A stretch of DNA of 64,000 nt from Krasilnikovozyma curviuscula (Eukaryota; Basidiomycota; Tremellomycetes; Cystofilobasidiales; Mrakiaceae), in assembly GCA_014825775.1 (NCBI GenBank), contig MVAQ01000002.1, forward strand, positions 62,001 to 126,000. Direction: 5' to 3'. The notes beneath the pieces were generated by a model. It was given only the letters and a program-made list of their open reading frames with translations. It searched no databases and was not told the origin of the DNA. A program made the translations under genes and the position numbers. Positions 58,535-64,000 of the stretch are shown here, in pieces; position 1 is the stretch's first letter, and every line of letters begins with the position of its first letter.

Positions 58535-61143
58535 CTATATATTGGGAGAAAGCCAGTCGTAACGAATAAACTGAGACAATAGATATCAGTTCGGATGTGA
58601 CATGAGATTTAAGGACAAAGGTTACTCACGTCGTCAGTATCGACCTTTGCGGAGGAGATGAGGGATCGAGCTTCGATCCACACCCAGATCTAAGGATATC
58701 GAGGCGTCAACTAGAGAATCTTCGCAGAGAAAAGATCGGAGACATACCTTGAGCATTGCACCTATGTTTCCTGGTTCAACTTGTTGAATCGACTCTCGAC
58801 TACTTCCAATTTGTCTACCCAACTCTCTCAAAATTGGGAGAGCGCTCTTCATAAGATCCATGTTTGGGTCTAGCTGTCTTCCGATACCCTCCAACAGCAA
58901 GATGGAGATCATGGTATTGACGAAGTCTCCTTCCATCTTCACGTGATGCACTCTCACGCCTTGGAGTACCTCAGAGAGGAGGTCGCCGATCGAGATCTTG
59001 GCCAGTGTGAAGGTTTGTGATTTGAGGCGCAGAAGCAGGTTTTGTACTTTGAGGCAGAAGGTTTCAGAATCGATCACTAGGCCCGGTGAACGACATCGTT
59101 GTACCATCAGCTCTCCCGCGCGGTAACCGTCAAATTCAGCGATGGCCTGGAAGCTGATTATGAACCGAAGTCAACGCGCTGCTCCGATCCCTTTTAAACC
59201 AAAGCAGCACCACTTACAGATCCAAAAAGTTTCTTCGGTTTGTCGTATCGAGCTCAGTGACCAGCCCAGCATCAATAAAAATCAGTTCGGGTCTCCATCC
59301 CCCTTCAAATAGGGCCTCCAGCTCCTTATTCCATCCGTCTTGGTCACCTTTCAGCTTAACAAGCCGCCTAACGATCTCGTCCGACGATGCAGATGCTGTA
59401 GGAGAAGTAGAAGAGGGAGAGGGAGGCTGGGTGAGGTGGAACCAGGAGAGGAATGTTGAAAATAAGAGGGAGCCTGTTGTGGGCTTAAAGAACTTCACCA
59501 TAATGTTTCCAGGATGTAAGTCGCCGTCTAATTGCATCATATTTGGTATCAATAACAGAACAACGTCGAAAAATGAAAGGATGGTTGGCTCACGGGTCCA
59601 GTTGTCCAAGAGAAGCATCCTCAAGAATGCATCCAAACCCATGTTCGCCAATACTTCGCTGTAACCCGCCCCACCCTGATCCAAAAACAGGCTCAGAGGC
59701 ACCGCATTCTCGTATTCTTCAACCAATACTTCCCTCGTTGTGAACTCAGACACAGGTCGTGGGAATGACACGTTCCCTCTTCTGTATTTGAAGTTGTTCT
59801 CGAACCGATCCAGATTGCTGCCTTCCGACGAGAGGTCGAGCTGCTGTTTCATCATTTCCCCAAACACCTGCACCTCCTCGGGGAACGACAGCCACTCCAT
59901 TCCTGGGAATGCGTTGATGATGCCCGCGAAGAAGGCCATGATTTTCAGGTCGCGAGAGATGGTTTGATCAATTTTTGGATGACGGATCTTGATCGCGACT
60001 TTTGACGTCGGGACGGCCGTGGATGTTGCTTCGGGGTTCGGGTCCAGAGCTGCTGCAAGTGTATTTCCAGAGTATCGTGACTCCTTCTTCGGCAGGTAGT
60101 GCGAAGGGGGTACGATGGAGGGCTTGAGCTTCGCGGTGTAGACTTGAGCAATGGCGCCGCATCCAATGGGTTTCTCGTCAAATTCCTCAAAGACCTCTTC
60201 AAATTTTCGTTGAAACACTCGTTCAATTACTCGGCGGGTGTGCTTCATGCTGTGCGGTTTACCGTTGGAGTGTAGTTCAGAGAGTCGGTCGCAAAGCGCG
60301 GCGGGGAACAAGTCTGTTCGTGAGCCCGCCCATTGAGCCAGCTAGAAGTGTTCAGATAGAGAAAAGAATCAGAGACAAATTTAGAAAGCGGTTAAGAAGT
60401 CGGCCGTCGATGCGCAACTGCAAGGTGGTAATTACCTTGACGAACGAGGGACCAGCCCTCTGCATACTCGACACCAACAAGCCATACCACCACACAGCTC
60501 CTGTCCTATCGCTCTCCTCCCCCTTTCTCTTCTTCTTTCCCGCAACCTCCTTCCTGTCGCCCAAAAAAATTACAGGAATGCATATGATGACGGGAATGAA
60601 GATCGCTGCGAGCTTCAAGAATCTCAACGTTGTCAAGAAAGGCTCGACAACCCAGTCCTGCAGCCATACTCTCACTGGGGGTCTTCTTTCCGACGGAGAG
60701 TTGGCGGAGGTTGTGAATGACGGTCGGATGGGGATGCAACTGGGACTAACGAGGACCGTGGTCGACGGCTTCGATGACGCTGGAAGGGACCAAACTAGGA
60801 TCGCGCCTGAGAGCGGGAGGAAGATGTACAGGTACCTGTTCCGTGACCGGGATATGTAGGACGAGTAGGAACTGCTGCTGCTAGTGCTGGCTGAACGGCA
60901 CGCTATCAGAAATTTATTTGCATGTCGACTAGATGCCGCCCTGATTGAATCAGGATTAAGCCTGGCCTGTAGCGTACTGAAATTTCTAGTAGTTAATCTT
61001 GTTGAGAAGCTGCTGGGGTTGCAGCTAAACTTCTGGTGGGATGGCTGAAAACGGAAATGGCGCTGCTGCTGAATTGCCGTCCTTACGACTGCAGAGAAGG
61101 GCATTGACAAAAGCAACTTCGAGGAGGCTGCTGGGCTGAACAT
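58535..61143 (-). CDS. ABC1/ADCK-family atypical kinase, ADCK2/Mcp2-like, mitochondrial
   Basis: Starts ATG 61141-61143 (MFSPAASSK), ends TAG 58535-58537 after a small exon reading FIRYDWLSPNI. About 790 residues. The first ~90 residues are basic and Ser-rich, as in a mitochondrial presequence, followed by two hydrophobic stretches. The ABC1 core shows the segment AGPSFVKLAQWAGSRTDLFP across an intron (about 60,436/60,342), the nucleotide loop GCGAIAQVYTA, VAIKIRHP with the lysine, the E-rich helix, GDLHPGNIMV with catalytic His/Asn, and FIDAGLV in place of the DFG motif. The invariant KxGQ of the family reads KLAQ here. COQ8-type proteins support coenzyme Q synthesis; ADCK2 and Mcp2 act in mitochondrial lipid homeostasis. 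Unusually long Ser/Pro inserts (about 59,400 and 60,050) sit in the core. Confidence 0.85.
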
Positions 61144-61564
61144 GGTTCGCAGCTGATTATATCTGATGGCTAGCCTTGTTCATTGGCTCGAGATGGGGTT
61201 TTGGAAAACTTGGAGTGGCAAGATAATGAATGACGAGGACGACCTACAGTGGCGCTCAGCAGGCTGGTAGTAATCGAACCATCACCAAGGGTAAAACAAC
61301 TGTTCACTGCCTAAGAGATTCTGATCCTAATCATCATATCTTGAACGTCAGAACTTCAATTTTGAACTTCCTGGTCCCGCAGCATCGACCTTCGTAACTT
61401 GGATGTTAACTGGGCCCCTTCTCTGAAGAGAATTTCTAGTAAGCTTGCGGAGATCCACGAATGTATTCATGAGGCATCTAACTCAAGCTCGTTTGCTATT
61501 AGAATCACAACAGCAACACTCAGTATCACTGAGCTGAAGATCGCCGCTTTTGTTGTCCTCGACT
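61144..61564. promoter_or_regulatory. Divergent promoter region, ABC1 kinase / membrane orphan
   Basis: 421 bases between two divergent start codons. No TATA box in a convincing position; no coding content. Confidence 0.5.
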
Positions 61565-63390
61565 ATGGCTGCCGCTACCAATGGCTCGTCCAGCTCTATA
61601 CCCGGCCCCACTCCTATAGACAGTTTAACACCTTCCCACCTCTCAGAACCTAGCTCTTCTACGCTGAAATTCATGGCCTACAGCGTGAAGTCTCGACTAG
61701 GGGACAATTCTTGTTCATTAGATGACCTACCAGCTCTGTTGTTTAGATTGAAGGAACTCAGCAAAGCTTCAGAGGAAGAGGAGAGATCGACTTCTATTTG
61801 TAAACAAAGAATGAGGGTTGATAGGGAGGTGGAGAGTGAGAAAATCCGAGAGGTAATAAAGGGGTTGTTGGATTTTCCTCGAGAGAATGAGGAGGATGCT
61901 GATTTTGAGGACATTATATGTACGAGATATCAGCTGGGAGCTGATAGTAAAGAGTGGTTGTGCTGTAAGTATACTTATCTCATATGGCCCCCTTGTTTGC
62001 GCGTTCCGCTTTACACTTTGCTCACCTACCTGTTGACTTCCAGGTTTGGATCTTCTGATAGCACCTAGCGGAGAACCTTTCTTGTCATCTTCTTTAATCA
62101 TCGACTCAATTGACAAACTATGGAGGACAGGGTTCTCTTCTACTCCAGCGACGATCCGGAACGAAAAGGGTCACTTCACTAAGTGGATTGATGATCTCTG
62201 CACACCTAGGTAAGCCCAAACTTTTGAAGCGTTTGTGCTGTATCATTGAATGTTTGGGACTGACTCGCCTTCTCACATAGTCGTCTTCACACAACCTCTC
62301 TATACACTACCGGCTTCTACATCTTCCTGACTCTCGGTATGCTCATGGTGCCAGGCCAACTCATTCCTTACATCATTGAAGATCTCGATGTTGTTGTAGT
62401 CTCGATGCGTGAGATTGTATGGGTTGTATGGACACTCGCGACTTTGATATCGGTAAGCAGTGCCGCTGGCGCCTGTCGCCGATCTTCTGTTGCTAAAAAT
62501 TCCATCTTTTCCAACAGCCCATCTCAATACTATCACCCACTGCTCGTTGGCTTCTTATCCTCACCCTCATTACTCCTTTGACGTTCCGAGCGGCCGCATA
62601 CAACTTCCTCTGTTTCTCGGTTCCATTCCTATCACTCCAACTCATCTCGCCATCAGCTACAAGCTTTCCTTTGCAGTTCCCATCACTTCTTCCTTTGGCC
62701 TCATACATCAATCTTCTTCTCGGACGAGTATCCTCAAGCTCAGCACTCCTCATCCCAGCCTGCTTTGTTGCTTTCGTCTTCCTAGCCACAGCGCTGAACG
62801 GCGATATATGGAGGATCGGATTCCAGCTAGGATTTCAGCTCCAATCAACTGCTATCACCCCTGAAGAACCAAACATCGCTCCTTACCCAGCTCGGATGGC
62901 AATCGCGGTCACTCTGCTCATCTTCTTGGTCCTTCTCATCTTGGTGGTCTGCTCAAGAGTCCCACCGCCTCAGCTACCATCCTCAAGTGATGAATGGATC
63001 AATAAGTGGGGGCTGGAGTCTTCAACTAAAGCACGCGCCAGTCGAATACGTGCCCTGAACCTGCTGTTAGTCGACAAAGAAAACGACTTGCGAATCAGAT
63101 TCCCATCTAGATCCTCGTCTCCAGTAACAGCAGCTGAAGAATCAACAGCGCTCCTCCCACCATCGCCAAAAGCACCAGTACGAAGGATACCTTTCCCAAC
63201 CCCCTTCAACCTCGTCCCGTCCATCTTGGCATTGATGCGAGTTGGGCCGTTTAAAGGCACATTTTGGTTGCGCGCAGTAGAGACTCTCTACTATAGGAGT
63301 ACTTTGGGTATTGTCTTTGGGTTAACTGATGTAATTGGAAGAGCTTGGAAGACCGTCAAGAGAAGGGTCGGAGCGTCGACCCGTAGATAG
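61565..63390 (+). CDS. Hypothetical multi-pass membrane protein
   Basis: Four exons, 61565-61964, 62044-62209, 62281-62452 and 62518-63390, total 1,611 bases, 536 residues. Residues 1-210 are soluble, with a Ser/Pro start and a charged helix (SKASEEEERS...VEKIREVIKG type). The middle contains about six hydrophobic segments, including FYIFLTLGMLMVPG, WLLILTLITPLTF, SALLIPACFVAFVFLATAL and MAIAVTLLIFLVLLILVV. The C-terminus is a basic tail rich in R, K, S and P, ending WKTVKRRVGASTRR. No family is recognised. Segment order resembles small fungal ER or vacuolar orphans. An organellar membrane role is possible given the divergent mitochondrial kinase neighbour, but there is no direct evidence. 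Confidence 0.65.
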
Positions 63391-64000
63391 TAGACTTGTG
63401 AGTTCCACTTACATCCTTACAATCGCTCAGACACTGACCCAGGCTTGTCCCATCTCCAAGAAAAAACTGGGATACATTGACTTTATCGATACTGAGGTAG
63501 TCACTGAAGCTGCAACAGTTTGGCCAAGCGGCGCGCAATCACATGCCTGCGCACTGTTAATCGTTTGCAGAGGAAGACTGATAGCATCTCCTCTTGGCGG
63601 AGAAGTGTTCACTCTTGGATTCTTGACCTAGCCATGGCAATTACTGAAACACTACGGTGTAACGCAATTTCGCAACTCAGCCAGAAATTAATTTCTGGCT
63701 TGACATATCGCCATCTCACTCTCAACCACATCTCCCCTCCTCCGTAAGCTTCGCTGTTAGACTTCCCAGTACTATCATCCTCTGCAAGTTGACGTGTACT
63801 TTTCTCGATTGGAAAGGTTCCCTCTTAATTGTCTGACTTGTTTTCTTATCTCGTCCCTCTTTCGAAATTTCCAGGTCAAAACGCTCTTTACTTCTCTCGT
63901 TTCGCCCCTTCCTCATCTTAGCCTTGTTATCCCCCTCTTTTGAACTTCTCGATCCAACCCGAGATTCGGATCTCACAAGAAGCCCTCAGATGAGACTCTC
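63391..64000. other. 3' flank and possible upstream region of a gene beyond the window
   Basis: 610 bases. After the membrane-protein stop come short frames only. The last 250 bases are CT-rich on the plus strand, as in a promoter, and an ATG appears at about 63,990, ten bases before the window edge, so a plus-strand gene may begin there. Cannot be judged further. Confidence 0.35.

Overview
This window reads as nuclear DNA of a basidiomycete fungus, most probably a yeast-like Tremellomycete or a relative (inference). The genes are dense. Most are cut into many short exons by 50-120 base introns with GTRNGT donors and YAG acceptors, and the whole gene set is eukaryotic. I see no rRNA or convincing tRNA, no transposon, no CRISPR array and no viral or bacterial insert. 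Exon limits were worked out by hand from splice signals and reading frame. Where they are listed, the exon lengths sum to an intact frame. For the longest genes only the outer limits are given.

Layout, left to right. 1-2.4 kb: a serine-rich orphan protein (+). 2.9-9.7 kb: a full-length ABCC transporter with an N-terminal TMD0 (-). 11.3-12.2 kb: the mitochondrial import receptor TOM20 (-). 13.2-15.1 kb: a Gcn4/Cpc1-like bZIP factor (+) behind a long leader with several upstream ORFs and a probable leader intron. 15.7-21.2 kb: a DHX29-type DExH helicase (-). 21.9-23.7 kb: mitochondrial ribosomal protein uL1m (-). 24.1-25.3 kb: a wax-synthase-like MBOAT acyltransferase (+). 25.5-27.0 kb: an orphan (-). 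28.7-31.5 kb: two related F-box-like genes in tandem (-). 32.5-35.0 kb: the ribosome-quality-control factor Vms1/ANKZF1 (+). 35.7-41.9 kb: a second, Yor1-like ABCC transporter (+).

43.1-52.2 kb holds two close paralogues of a Git1-like glycerophosphodiester transporter in inverted, convergent orientation. Between them lie an orphan gene (-) and the BAR-domain gene RVS161 (+). Next come a leucine-rich-repeat protein (53.2-55.4 kb, +), a membrane-anchored glutaredoxin-like protein without active-site cysteines (56.4-57.7 kb, +), an ADCK2/Mcp2-like ABC1-family kinase (58.5-61.1 kb, -) and a multi-pass membrane orphan (61.6-63.4 kb, +).

The genes do not form one pathway. Three recurring themes are mitochondrial biogenesis (TOM20, uL1m, ABC1 kinase), translation control and quality control (Gcn4-like factor, DHX29-like helicase, Vms1) and membrane transport (two ABCC pumps, two Git1-like carriers). 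I found no clearly new multi-gene system. The items most worth a second look are the bZIP leader, the glutaredoxin-like protein with SIWS in place of CPYC, the KLAQ variant in the ABC1 kinase, the 6-base RVS161 microexon and the inverted Git1 pair with an intron-presence difference.
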